DNA of 28,357 nt from contig CAZJNX010000027.1 of the NCBI GenBank assembly GCA_964547415.1, positions 1-28,357 of the forward strand, in the 5' to 3' direction. Shown here piece by piece: positions 7,846-15,742 of this stretch. Position 1 is the first letter of the stretch; every line of letters begins with the position of its first letter. Position numbers and translations under genes: made by a program. The notes under the pieces were generated by a model. The model did no database searches. It worked only from the letters and a program-made list of their open reading frames with translations, and was not told the DNA's origin. Source of the DNA: CAZJNX01 sp964547415. GTDB lineage: Bacteria > Pseudomonadota > Alphaproteobacteria > Rhizobiales > Amorphaceae.

Positions 7846-8463
7846 ATGCGCACGGAAACGGCAATGGCGATCACGATCCTGCCAGGCTTCCTGTCGCCGC
7901 AGGAGGCGAAGGCGTGCCTGACGGCGATCGAGGCCGTGGTGGCGGACGCGCCCTTCTTCACGCCGCGCATGCCGCGCACGGGCAAGCCCTTCTCCGTCGC
8001 CATGACCAACTGCGGGCCGCTCGGCTGGGTCGCCGACGAGGCCGGCTACCGATACCAGCCCACCCACCCGGAGACGGGACGGCCCTGGCCGCCCATGCCG
8101 CAGGCGCTGCTCTCGGTCTGGCGCGCCGTGGTGCCGGACGGGCCGGATCCGCAGGCCGCCCTCGTCAACCGCTACCTGCCGGGAACGCGCCTCGGTCTCC
8201 ACCAGGACCGGAACGAGGAGGACCTCGTGACGCCCGTCGTGTCCCTCTCCCTCGGCGACACGGCCGTCTTCCGGATCGGCGGCACCCGCCGCAAGGACCC
8301 CACCCGCTCCATCCGCCTCGCCTCGGGCGACGTCGTCGCCTTCGGCGGGGAGGACCGGCTGATCCACCACGGGATCGACCGGATCATTCCCGGCACGTCC
8401 ACCCTCGTCCCTGGCGGTGGGCGCATCAACGTCACGCTCCGGCGCGTCACCCGCGCGGCGTGA
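7846..8463 (+). CDS. alkB: AlkB family DNA/RNA oxidative demethylase
   Basis: Fe(II)/2-oxoglutarate dioxygenase that repairs 1-methyladenine and 3-methylcytosine by oxidative demethylation, 205 aa from the ATG at 7846. The E. coli AlkB hallmarks align: SVAMTNCGPLGW (residues 50-61), N108 and Y110 in VNRYLPG, iron ligands H119 and D121 (LHQDRNEED) and H175 (IHHGI), and 2OG-binding R193 and R199 (GGRINVTLRR). It lacks most of E. coli's N-terminal extension. An ATG at 7864, preceded by GGAAACG, is an equally possible start and removes six residues. It begins just beyond the tRNA-Pro promoter on the opposite strand. No ada or other adaptive-response gene is visible. It converges on dctM with 3 bp between stops. 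Confidence 0.96.
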   Translation: MRTETAMAITILPGFLSPQEAKACLTAIEAVVADAPFFTPRMPRTGKPFSVAMTNCGPLGWVADEAGYRYQPTHPETGRPWPPMPQALLSVWRAVVPDGPDPQAALVNRYLPGTRLGLHQDRNEEDLVTPVVSLSLGDTAVFRIGGTRRKDPTRSIRLASGDVVAFGGEDRLIHHGIDRIIPGTSTLVPGGGRINVTLRRVTRAA

Positions 8464-8466
8464 CCG

Positions 8467-9759
8467 TCAGCCCATCTGCGCCGGGAGCCACAGGGCGAGC
8501 GCCGGGAAGGCGAGGAGGAGGGCGAGGCGGACGACGTCCGCCAGGATGAAGGGCACGACGCCGCGGAAGATGGTGCCGAGCGACACATCCGGCAGCACCG
8601 TCTTCAGGACGAACACGTTGAGCCCGACGGGCGGCGTGATCAGGCTGATCTCCGTCATCACCACCACGAGGATGCCGAACCACACGAGGTCGAAGCCGAG
8701 GTCGGCGACGATCGGGGCGAAGATCGGCACGGTGAGGAGGACCATGGACAGGCTTTCGAGCACCATGCCGAGGAGGAGGTAGATGGCGAGGATCCCGATC
8801 AGCACCTGGATGGGGGAGAGGTCGAGGCCCCCGGCGAAGCCCGTGAGGGCGGCCGGCAGCCCCGCGACGTTCACGAACGCCGCGAACACGAGCGCGCCCG
8901 CGAGGACGGCGAACATCATGGTGGTGGTCGACGCCGTCTCGGCCAGCACCTCGAACAGGCCCTTCGGCGTGAGCGCCCGGCGGGCGAGCGCGATGAGGAG
9001 GGCGCCGAACGCGCCCACCCCGGCCGCCTCCGTCGCCGTGAAGACGCCCGCGTAGATGCCCCCGATGACAAGGAGGAAGAGAAGGAGGATGCCCGCGACG
9101 CCCGCGCTCGCCGACAGCTTCTGGCGCAGCGTCGTGGCCGCGCCCCGCGGGCCCGCGGCCGGGTCGAGGCGGCAGGTCACGGCGACGGCGGCCATGTAGC
9201 CGAGGACGCCGAGGAGGCCGGGCACGATCCCCGCCATGAACAGGTCCGCGATCGACTGCTGCGTGGTGACCCCGTAGAGGACGAGGATCACGCTCGGCGG
9301 GATCAGGATGCCGAGGGTGCCGCCCGCCGCGATCACGCCCGCGGCGAGGCCGTCGTCGTAGCGGTAGCGGCGCATCTCGGGGAGGGCGACCCGCCCCATG
9401 GTGGCGGCGGTGGCGAGGGAGGAGCCGCACACGGCCGAAAAGCCCCCGCAGGCGAGGGCCGTCGCCATGGCGAGGCCGCCGCGCCGCGAGCCGAGCCAGG
9501 CGTTGCAGGCCGAATAGAGCGCCGAGGACAGGCCCGCCCGCGTCACGAGGTTCCCCATCAGGATGAAGAGCGGCACGACGGACAGCGTGTAGGACAGCCC
9601 CGTGTCGAACAGGGTCTGCCCCACGATGGAGAGCGCCCCCCGCGGCCCCATGAGGAGGACGAGCCCGCCCGCCCCCACGAGACCCATGGCGAAGGCGATC
9701 GGAACCCCGGCGAGGATGAGGGCGAGGAGGGCGAGGAGCCCCGGGACCCACGGCTCCAC
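8467..9759 (-). CDS. dctM: TRAP transporter large permease (DctM)
   Basis: Large inner-membrane subunit of a tripartite ATP-independent periplasmic transporter, 430 aa with about 12 hydrophobic helices. This subunit carries the ion-coupled substrate channel. Typical DctM segments are visible: VPLFILMGNL near residue 63, the loop GGFSAVCGSSLATAATMG near 110-127, AGVIAAGGTLGILIPPS near 140-156, and the C-terminal MTEISLITPPVGLNVFV. The start is a GTG at 9759, two bases after the dctQ stop, consistent with translational coupling. It is the last gene of dctP-dctQ-dctM. DctM does not identify the substrate. Confidence 0.95.
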   Translation of the reverse strand: MEPWVPGLLALLALILAGVPIAFAMGLVGAGGLVLLMGPRGALSIVGQTLFDTGLSYTLSVVPLFILMGNLVTRAGLSSALYSACNAWLGSRRGGLAMATALACGGFSAVCGSSLATAATMGRVALPEMRRYRYDDGLAAGVIAAGGTLGILIPPSVILVLYGVTTQQSIADLFMAGIVPGLLGVLGYMAAVAVTCRLDPAAGPRGAATTLRQKLSASAGVAGILLLFLLVIGGIYAGVFTATEAAGVGAFGALLIALARRALTPKGLFEVLAETASTTTMMFAVLAGALVFAAFVNVAGLPAALTGFAGGLDLSPIQVLIGILAIYLLLGMVLESLSMVLLTVPIFAPIVADLGFDLVWFGILVVVMTEISLITPPVGLNVFVLKTVLPDVSLGTIFRGVVPFILADVVRLALLLAFPALALWLPAQMG

Positions 9760-9761
9760 GG

Positions 9762-10274
9762 TCAGCGCCGTCCCGCGCCGGCGACGGACCGCACGAGGCG
9801 GGCGGCCGCCGCCAGCGCGGCGAGCCCCGCGAACGCGGCAAGGGCGTAGGCGACGGGCCCGAGCGGGATCGACAGGAGCACCGTCGCATCGCCCCAGCGC
9901 GAGAGGTCCCGCCCCTTGTCGTAGAGGAGGACGGCGGCCCCGAAGAGGGCGAGGAGGACGAGGACGTCGGCGAGACGCTCCATGACGCCGGCGACCCGCC
10001 GGGGCAGGGCGTCGAGCAGGAGGCGCACCGAGACGTGCTCGCGCCGGGCCGTCACGATCGGAAGGCCGGCGAAGACGACGAGGGCGAGCATCACCTCCGT
10101 CGCCTCGAAGGCGCCGTTCACGGGGGCGGCGAACAGGTAGCGGCCCGCGACGTCCAGGACGGTGAGGGCCATCATCGCCATCAGGAGAACGCCCGCGAGG
10201 CCGGCGAGGACGGCGCCGCCAGCCCGCGCGAGACGGCGCGGCCGCCCGCTCTTCCCGCCTTCGGCCGCGCTCAA
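9762..10274 (-). CDS. dctQ: TRAP transporter small permease (DctQ)
   Basis: Small membrane subunit of the TRAP transporter, 170 aa. Four hydrophobic helices lie at about residues 20-45, 55-77, 97-117 and 132-160. DctQ features include LDVAGRYLF after helix 1, with the E-x-x-E-like FEATEVMLALVVF, and RREHVSVRLLLD. The frame stays open far upstream without meaning because it runs through dctP and the GH3 gene in a shadow frame. The most likely start is TTG at 10274-10272, which overlaps the dctP TGA in the string ATTGA and has AGGGAG a few bases upstream. The next ATG falls inside helix 1. Confidence 0.88.
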   Translation of the reverse strand: MSAAEGGKSGRPRRLARAGGAVLAGLAGVLLMAMMALTVLDVAGRYLFAAPVNGAFEATEVMLALVVFAGLPIVTARREHVSVRLLLDALPRRVAGVMERLADVLVLLALFGAAVLLYDKGRDLSRWGDATVLLSIPLGPVAYALAAFAGLAALAAAARLVRSVAGAGRR

Positions 10275-11335
10275 TTGGTCTCCCTGACGATCTCCTCGCG
10301 CAGGCGCGACAGGGCGGCCTTTCCGTCGACGCCCTTCTCGGCGGCGGCGTCGAGGAAGACGCTCTCGATGCCGGACAGGCGGTCTGCGAGGGCGTCGGAG
10401 AAGGCCTCGTCCGTCTCCGCGAAGGCGATGCCGGCGTCGACCATCGTCGTGATCCCGGCCGCGTCGGCCGCGTCCCAGGCCTTGCCCGCGCGGCGGGCGA
10501 GGGCCTCGTAGGAGACCGAGGCGATCGCCTCCCGGTCCTCCCCGGAAAGGCCGTTCCAGGTGTCCCCGTTCATGATCATGAAGAAGGACGTGTTGTAGAG
10601 GCCGCCCTCCACGGGGGTGGCGTCCTTCAGGATGCCGTCGATCCGGAAGAAGGGCACCGATTCGGCCGGGAAGAAGATCCCGTCGGCGACCCCGTTCGAC
10701 AGGATCTCGAAGACCTGCGGGGAGGGCGCGCTGACCGGAACGACGCCGAGGCGCTGGGCGACCATGTTGGCAAGGCCCCCGCCGACGCGCATCTTCTTGC
10801 CCTGAAGGTCGCCGATCGCGGTCACCGGGGTGTCGGTGGTGAAGATCATGCCCGGCCCGTGGGTGAAGACGGCGAGGACGTGGACGCCCTCGTGCTCTTC
10901 CGCCTCGGCCAGCATCGCCTCGTGGACGCGCCAGTAGGCGACGGAGAGCGCCTCGGCGCTGTCCGACAGGAAGGGCAGCTCGGCGATGGTGGTCAGGCCG
11001 AAACGGCCCGGCGTGTAGCCGTGGACGCCGTAGCCGATGTCGGCCGCCCCGTCGCGGACGAGGTCGTACTGGGCGGGCGGGCGGCCGATCGGGGCCTGCA
11101 TCACCTCCACGGTGACGCGCCCGTCCGTCGCCTCCTCCACGGCCTCGCCCCACGGAACGATGACGTCCCGCACGATCGGGTGGGAGGGCGGCAGCCAGTT
11201 GGAGACGGTGAGGGTCTCTGCGGCGGCGGGCGCGGCCGCGGCGAGGGCGAGGACCGCGGCGGCGAGGGCGCCGCAGGCGGCGGGGAGCGAACGGCGGCGG
11301 GCGGCTGTCGCGGGCGCGTCCGGGCGGCGGGTCAT
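10271..11335 (-). CDS. dctP: TRAP transporter substrate-binding protein (DctP)
   Basis: Periplasmic binding protein of the TRAP system, 354 aa from the ATG at 11335, which has AGAGGACC upstream. An in-frame ATG at 11395 would add 20 residues and is less likely. Residues 1 to about 40 form a signal peptide with a basic start, a Leu/Ala core and an AAA-type cleavage before ETLTVSNW. DctP features follow: NWLPPSHPI, the GKKMRVGGG segment (the Arg that normally contacts the ligand carboxylate), and FEILSNGVADGIFFPAES. Most such proteins bind organic acids, but the exact substrate is not predictable. A GC-rich inverted repeat without a T-run lies upstream at about 11358-11383. Confidence 0.94.
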   Translation of the reverse strand: MTRRPDAPATAARRRSLPAACGALAAAVLALAAAAPAAAETLTVSNWLPPSHPIVRDVIVPWGEAVEEATDGRVTVEVMQAPIGRPPAQYDLVRDGAADIGYGVHGYTPGRFGLTTIAELPFLSDSAEALSVAYWRVHEAMLAEAEEHEGVHVLAVFTHGPGMIFTTDTPVTAIGDLQGKKMRVGGGLANMVAQRLGVVPVSAPSPQVFEILSNGVADGIFFPAESVPFFRIDGILKDATPVEGGLYNTSFFMIMNGDTWNGLSGEDREAIASVSYEALARRAGKAWDAADAAGITTMVDAGIAFAETDEAFSDALADRLSGIESVFLDAAAEKGVDGKAALSRLREEIVRETN

Positions 11336-11446
11336 GGCGGCGGTCCTCTCGGCTGCGGCCGGCCCGCGGGCATGGCCGGCGCTTTCCTTCCACAATCTTC
11401 CGCGGCGGGCGGGCGCGCAAGTCCCGGCCGGCGGGGCGCGGCAGGG

Positions 11447-12829
11447 CTAGTCGCGGGCGGTCGTCTCCGTGAGGACCGGCAGGAGGCGGGGCGAGGGGCG
11501 GGCGCTGCGCAGGCGGTGGACGCCCGCCGCCCGGTCCAGCTTGAAGTGGACGACCCGGGCGTAGGCGTGGCGGATCGCGGCCGCGAGCGCCGGGTCCGCC
11601 TCGGCCGCCGCGCGCACCTCCCCCACGATCGCCCCCACCTCCTTCACGTCCCCGTCGCCGCCGATCGAGGCGATGACGACGTCCACCCCCGCCCGGATCG
11701 CCGCCACGATCGCCTCCGGCAGCGGCCACGTCTCGGAGATGGCGTCCATGTTGAGGTCGTCCGACACGATGAGACCGTCGAAGCACAACTCGTTGCGCAG
11801 GACGTCCCTCAGGAGGCGGGGCGACAGGGTGGCGGGCGGGGCGGCGTCCGCCCCCTCGTGGAAGCCCGCGAGGATCAGGTGGCCGGCCATCACCATGTCG
11901 GCCTTGCCCTCGTCCACGAGGCGGGCGAAGGGCACGAGCTCCTCCTCCCGCCAGCTGCCCGTCACGTCGGCGACGCCGTCGTGGCTGTCGGCGGCGCTGG
12001 AGCCGTGGCCGGGAAAGTGCTTGAGCGCCGTCGCCACGCCCGCCGAGCGGTGGGCCGTCACGAACGCGTCCGCGAAGGCGGCGACCTTGTCCGGGTCCTT
12101 CCCGTAGGCGCGGCCGAAGCGGCCGATCACCGGGTTGTTCGGGTTGACGTCGAGGTCGACGACCGGGGCGAGGTTGACGGTGAAGCCGAGGTCGGCGAGG
12201 GCGCGGGCGACGGCGGCAAAGCGCGGGCGGGCGTCCTCGGGGGCGCGGCGGCCGAGGGTGCGGGCGGAGGGAAGCTCCGGCACGCCCTTGGCGGGGCCGA
12301 GCCGCTCCACCGCGCCGCCCTCCTGGTCCACCGCCACGAAGGCGGGGAGGAAGGGGTGGGCGGTACGGAACGCCTCGGTGAGGGCGAGGACGTCGGCGCG
12401 GCTTCCCACGTTGTGCCGGAAGAAGAGGACGCCGCCGATCCGCCCGTCGGCGACCGCCGCGACGGCGCGCTTCGCGCCCGGGTCGGCCGGGCCCTTGCCG
12501 AGGAAGCTCGTCAGCAGGAGCTGGCCGATCATGGCCTCGAGGTCGGCCGCGCGCGCGTCCGCGGGCAGGCTCGTCCACAGGAGTTCGGGCTCCTCCGGCG
12601 GGCAGGCGGGGCTCGCGGCGGCCTCCGGGGCGTTCACGGGCGCGCCGACGGCCATCGCCCCCTCGCCGAACACGGGAGGCGTCGCCCGCGCGGAGAGGCC
12701 GGGCAGGACGATGAGGACGGTGAGGACGAGGAGGACGGCGGCGAGCGCGGCCGCGCGAACGGCCCACCCGCGTTCCCGAACGCGGGGCGTGGCCGGCCGG
12801 AGCCGGCCGCGTGGGCGCGGGCGGCCCAT
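11447..12829 (-). CDS. Membrane-anchored glycoside hydrolase family 3 (beta-N-acetylhexosaminidase-like)
   Basis: GH3 enzyme resembling NagZ, 460 aa. NagZ removes N-acetylglucosamine from muropeptides or chitooligosaccharides. Residues 24-44 form a strong hydrophobic segment after a basic N-terminus. This suggests an inner-membrane anchor or uncleaved signal with the enzyme in the periplasm, whereas classical NagZ is cytoplasmic. Catalytic marks are VDQEGG (168-172), KHFPGHG (270-276), the Asp-Ser-His acid/base dyad (281-283) and nucleophile VSDDLNM (D357 or D358). I chose the ATG at 12829, 17 bp after the zeta gene, because it just precedes the hydrophobic segment; longer in-frame starts run through the zeta gene. 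A Cys near residue 76 is not in a lipobox position. Confidence 0.88.
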   Translation of the reverse strand: MGRPRPRGRLRPATPRVRERGWAVRAAALAAVLLVLTVLIVLPGLSARATPPVFGEGAMAVGAPVNAPEAAASPACPPEEPELLWTSLPADARAADLEAMIGQLLLTSFLGKGPADPGAKRAVAAVADGRIGGVLFFRHNVGSRADVLALTEAFRTAHPFLPAFVAVDQEGGAVERLGPAKGVPELPSARTLGRRAPEDARPRFAAVARALADLGFTVNLAPVVDLDVNPNNPVIGRFGRAYGKDPDKVAAFADAFVTAHRSAGVATALKHFPGHGSSAADSHDGVADVTGSWREEELVPFARLVDEGKADMVMAGHLILAGFHEGADAAPPATLSPRLLRDVLRNELCFDGLIVSDDLNMDAISETWPLPEAIVAAIRAGVDVVIASIGGDGDVKEVGAIVGEVRAAAEADPALAAAIRHAYARVVHFKLDRAAGVHRLRSARPSPRLLPVLTETTARD

Positions 12830-12846
12830 CGCCCCCGCCAGCCCGC

Positions 12847-13170
12847 TCAGCCCGCCGCGCGGACCTGTTCCACCGCCTTCGTCAGGAGCTCTTCCATGTG
12901 GCGGCGGATCTGGTGGTCGGACTGCTGGACGCCCGCGGCGTCGAAGTCCGCCCGGATCTTGCGGAAGACGTCCTCGTCGCCCGGCTCGTCGAAGTCGGCG
13001 CGCACGACCTCGCGGGCGTAGGCCTCCGCCTCGTCCCCGGTCTTGCCGAGGAGCTCGGCGGCCCACAGGCCGAGCAGCTTGTTGCGCCGGGCGATCGCCT
13101 TGAAGCGCAGCTCCTCGTCGTGGGCGAAGCGGTTCTCGTAGGCGTCCCGTCGGTCGTCGAATGAGGTCAC
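12847..13170 (-). CDS. ATPase inhibitor subunit zeta (DUF1476)
   Basis: Small soluble helical protein of 107 aa, family DUF1476. In Paracoccus denitrificans the zeta subunit blocks reverse rotation (ATP hydrolysis) of the F1Fo-ATP synthase; the family is almost confined to alphaproteobacteria. The family core is clear: MTSFDDRRDAYENRFAHDEE, then ELRFKAIARRNKLLGLWAAE, then the DFDEPGDEDVFRKI segment. The N-terminal residues that insert into F1 are present. The GTG at 13170 gives the usual family start and length; a start at 13254 would add 28 unrelated residues. It is divergent from purC, a neighbourhood common in alphaproteobacteria, and is followed by the GH3 gene. Confidence 0.93.
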   Translation of the reverse strand: MTSFDDRRDAYENRFAHDEELRFKAIARRNKLLGLWAAELLGKTGDEAEAYAREVVRADFDEPGDEDVFRKIRADFDAAGVQQSDHQIRRHMEELLTKAVEQVRAAG

Positions 13171-13295
13171 GGCTCGTCTTCCCTCGCCTCGGCCCCGCGG
13201 CCCTGCCCGGGGTTTCCCGGCGGCGCGTGCGGCCCCCGTGAAAGCCCCGGGCAAGCTCCGGCCGCCGGCAGCCTTGCAATTGCCCGTCGCCTCCC

Positions 13296-13324
13296 GACAT
13301 ATCCTGCGCGCGGGTTGCGATCAA
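13296..13324 (-). promoter_or_regulatory. Predicted promoter for the zeta inhibitor gene
   Basis: On the minus strand TTGATC (13319-13324) and TATGTC (13296-13301) are separated by 17 bases, a reasonable sigma-70 match in an otherwise GC-rich region. It lies about 125 bases before the GTG start. Found by eye. Confidence 0.4.
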
Positions 13325-13397
13325 TGCGCGCCCGTCCGCCGCGCCGCACGCGCCGGGCCCGCAGGCACGTCGGCCGGGGCCGTCGGCGGCGCGTGCG

Positions 13398-13426
13398 TTG
13401 TGGCCGCCCTGCGGATCGGCTAGTGT
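13398..13426 (+). promoter_or_regulatory. Predicted promoter for purC
   Basis: TTGTGG (13398-13403) and TAGTGT (13421-13426, within GCTAGTGT) are 17 bases apart, about 170 bases before purC. The 426-bp gap between the zeta gene and purC holds this and the opposite promoter, and no gene. No PurR-like operator or purine riboswitch was recognised. Weak prediction. Confidence 0.3.
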
Positions 13427-13596
13427 GCACCGCGTCCGGCCAGTCGCGGGTGCGCCCGCCGGTCCGTCCCGACCGCACGTCGCCCCCGTCACGGGCGGTG
13501 TCCGGCTCCCTTCTTTCGCTGCGCCGGCCGCGCGGCTGAACGGCGAAAGCGCGCTGACTGCCGATGAGACATCCACCACACAACCGGTACATCCCC

Positions 13597-14364
13597 ATGA
13601 GCCGCCGGCGTCGAATCTACGAAGGCAAAGCCAAGATCCTCTACGAGGGGCCGGAGCCCGGCACCCTCATCCAGCATTTCAAGGACGATGCGACCGCCTT
13701 CAACGCCAAGAAGCACGAGGTGGTGGACGGCAAGGGCGTCCTGAACAACCGAATCTCGGAATACATCTTCTCCCACCTCAACCACATGGGGATCCCGACC
13801 CACTTCATCCGCCGCCTCAACATGCGCGAGCAGCTGATCCGGGAGGTCGAGATCATCCCCCTCGAGGTGGTGGTCCGCAACGTGGCGGCGGGCTCCATGG
13901 CCGAGCGCCTCGGCCTGGAGGAGGGCACGCAGCTGCCCCGCTCCATCATCGAGTTCTACTACAAGAACGACGAGCTGGGCGACCCGCTGGTGACGGAGGA
14001 GCACATCACCGCCTTCGGCTGGGCCTCGCCCCAGGAGATCGACGACATGATGGCGCTCGCCATCCGCGTCAACGACTTCCTGTCGGGCCTCTTCCTGGGG
14101 GTCGGCATCCGCCTCGTGGACTTCAAGATCGAGTGCGGGCGCCTGTGGGAGGGGGACATGATGCGTGTGGTCGTGGCCGACGAGATCTCCCCCGATTCGT
14201 GCCGCCTGTGGGACGTGCGCACGGACGAGAAGCTCGACAAGGACCGTTTCCGCCGGGATCTCGGCGGCATGCTCGAGGCCTACCAGGACGTGGCGCGCCG
14301 CCTCGGCCTCCTCAACGAGCAGGAGCGCCCGGCGAGCCCGGGCCCCGTCCTCGTCCAGACCTGA
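13597..14364 (+). CDS. purC: Phosphoribosylaminoimidazole-succinocarboxamide synthase (SAICAR synthase)
   Basis: Cytoplasmic enzyme of de novo purine synthesis that joins CAIR and aspartate using ATP to make SAICAR; 255 aa, normal for the short bacterial form. The sequence follows the family closely: RRRIYEGKAKILYEG (ATP-binding strand/loop), FKDDATAFNAKK, NNRISEYIF, PLEVVVRNVAAGS, LVDFKIECG, VADEISPDSCRLWD and KDRFRRDLGG. I chose the ATG at 13597 because it gives the start usual among relatives; an ATG at 13564 would add 11 atypical residues. In many alphaproteobacteria purC is followed by purS, purQ and purL. Here it is followed by a terminator and a gene-poor stretch. Confidence 0.97.
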   Translation: MSRRRRIYEGKAKILYEGPEPGTLIQHFKDDATAFNAKKHEVVDGKGVLNNRISEYIFSHLNHMGIPTHFIRRLNMREQLIREVEIIPLEVVVRNVAAGSMAERLGLEEGTQLPRSIIEFYYKNDELGDPLVTEEHITAFGWASPQEIDDMMALAIRVNDFLSGLFLGVGIRLVDFKIECGRLWEGDMMRVVVADEISPDSCRLWDVRTDEKLDKDRFRRDLGGMLEAYQDVARRLGLLNEQERPASPGPVLVQT

Positions 14365-14388
14365 CTGAGGCCCGCCTCGGCTTTCTCT
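14365..14388 (+). terminator. Terminator after purC
   Basis: A 6-bp stem with a tetraloop (CTGAGG, loop CCCG, CCTCGG; one G-T pair; 14365-14380) starts right after the purC stop and is followed by a pyrimidine/T-rich CTTTCTCTTC. Confidence 0.6.
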
Positions 14389-15742
14389 TCCGCCCCGCCG
14401 CGCCTGCGCCGCGTCCGAACGGGCCTCGACGACCGACGGGCGACGCCCGGACTCGGTCCCTGGCGCCTTCTCTGAAGTTCGGACGGCCGGATCGCGAGGC
14501 TGGCCGCCCGGAAATGCGGGCAGCCTCACGGCGCTAGTCGTCTCGGGCCGACGGGCGCCCGTCGACCCGAACGCCGTCGTCCTGCCGACCTGACGCGTCG
14601 GCTCCGGCGCGGCCCTCAAGCCGCGCCCGCCGGGGCGTGGCCGCCGAGGAATCGATACGGGCGGCGCCCGCACCACTGCCAAACGGATTCGGGCCACCTC
14701 GCGCCGGGCGCGCCTGTGGCGGGATCGCGAACCCGGCGGCCGCCGACCGGTCGAAGGGGCGGCGGGAGCTGCCGGGCCGGGGCATCCGGCGCATCGCTGG
14801 CGCGGCCTCGACTTCGCCGCCTCCTCCGGACGGCCGCGCGCCGGGGCCCTGGGCCGCCGGCCGCGGCGTGTCCCCCTCGACGGCCGACGTCCTGCGCCGC
14901 CCGCCCGGCCCGTCTGCTGGTCGGCGGGCCGCGCGGGGCACGCGCGTCCGGTGGACGGCGGCCGCCTGCCCGGGCGACCTCCCGTGGGCGGGGAGCGTCG
15001 GCGATTGTGCTTGCGGGTCATCGGTTTGCTGCAATTCACGAAGACGCGGCGGCGGCCCGTCCTCCTCTTGATCGCTGCCGGTAGAGGGTGCTACGCCGCG
15101 CGCCATGTCGCAGCGGCACGCACCCTTCGAACCGGACAAGGTCTTGCAGGGGCGAGCGCTGCCGCCCGGTCGGCCGTCGCCGTGGCGACAGACCGTCCGC
15201 GCCGAAGGTCGCCGCGCGGACGACGAGCCGACGCGGTCGCCCGACGCCGCGGAGGGCGGGGGGCGTGCGCGAACGGGCACCATGGCCCCCGAGGTCCCTG
15301 CCCCCTCGGGCGTCCGCCCCCTTGCGCAGCGTGCGGCCCGCCCGCCGCACCGTCTCGTGCCCGCTGGCCGATTGCCGGACGCCCTCGGCCCGACGAAGCC
15401 GGCCCGGCCCCCCACCCCGACCGCGACCCGGTGGCGGCCCGTCGGGTGGAGACGGCCGCAAGGTGCCCCGCCGACCAGGGGCGGGGCCCTGCCGCCGGTC
15501 GGGCGTGTCCCGGCGCAGCGGGCCGCGACGGCCGGCGCGGTCGCGGACGGGATCGCAGCCAGCGCCCGGTCGGCTCGCCGTGGCGGCTGTCACGGCGCCG
15601 CGGGCATGGCGCGGGTGACGGCCGAGGCTGCGATCGGCCGACCCGGCATTGCGGCTTGTGACGAAACGCGTATGCGCACGCCCGCCTCGGCGCGGGCCTT
15701 GCTTGCGGACCGCGTGGCGAGCGGATTGGGAGGAATGGCCTG
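14389..15742. other. Gene-poor 1.35 kb stretch
   Basis: No convincing gene was found on either strand. Open frames exist, as expected in GC-rich DNA. The longest translations on both strands are dominated by Arg, Pro, Ala and Gly, show no domain, signal peptide or membrane segment, and lack the strong third-position G/C bias of neighbouring genes. One frame (15105-15743, plus) ends in TGATG overlapping the next start, but its composition argues against coding. No tRNA, insertion-sequence ends, direct repeats or CRISPR repeats were recognised. The last 90 bases contain the Shine-Dalgarno for the following gene. This could be decayed sequence or an untranslated RNA locus. Confidence 0.5.

Noticed and set aside
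12830..13579. N-terminal extension of the GH3 frame through the zeta gene
   Set aside because: It is out of frame with zeta, has no homology, and the hydrophobic anchor and ATG at 12829 give a natural start.
15113..15145. TTCGAA string resembling a tRNA T-loop in the gene-poor stretch
   Set aside because: The flanking bases do not pair into a T-stem on either strand, and no acceptor, D or anticodon arm is present.
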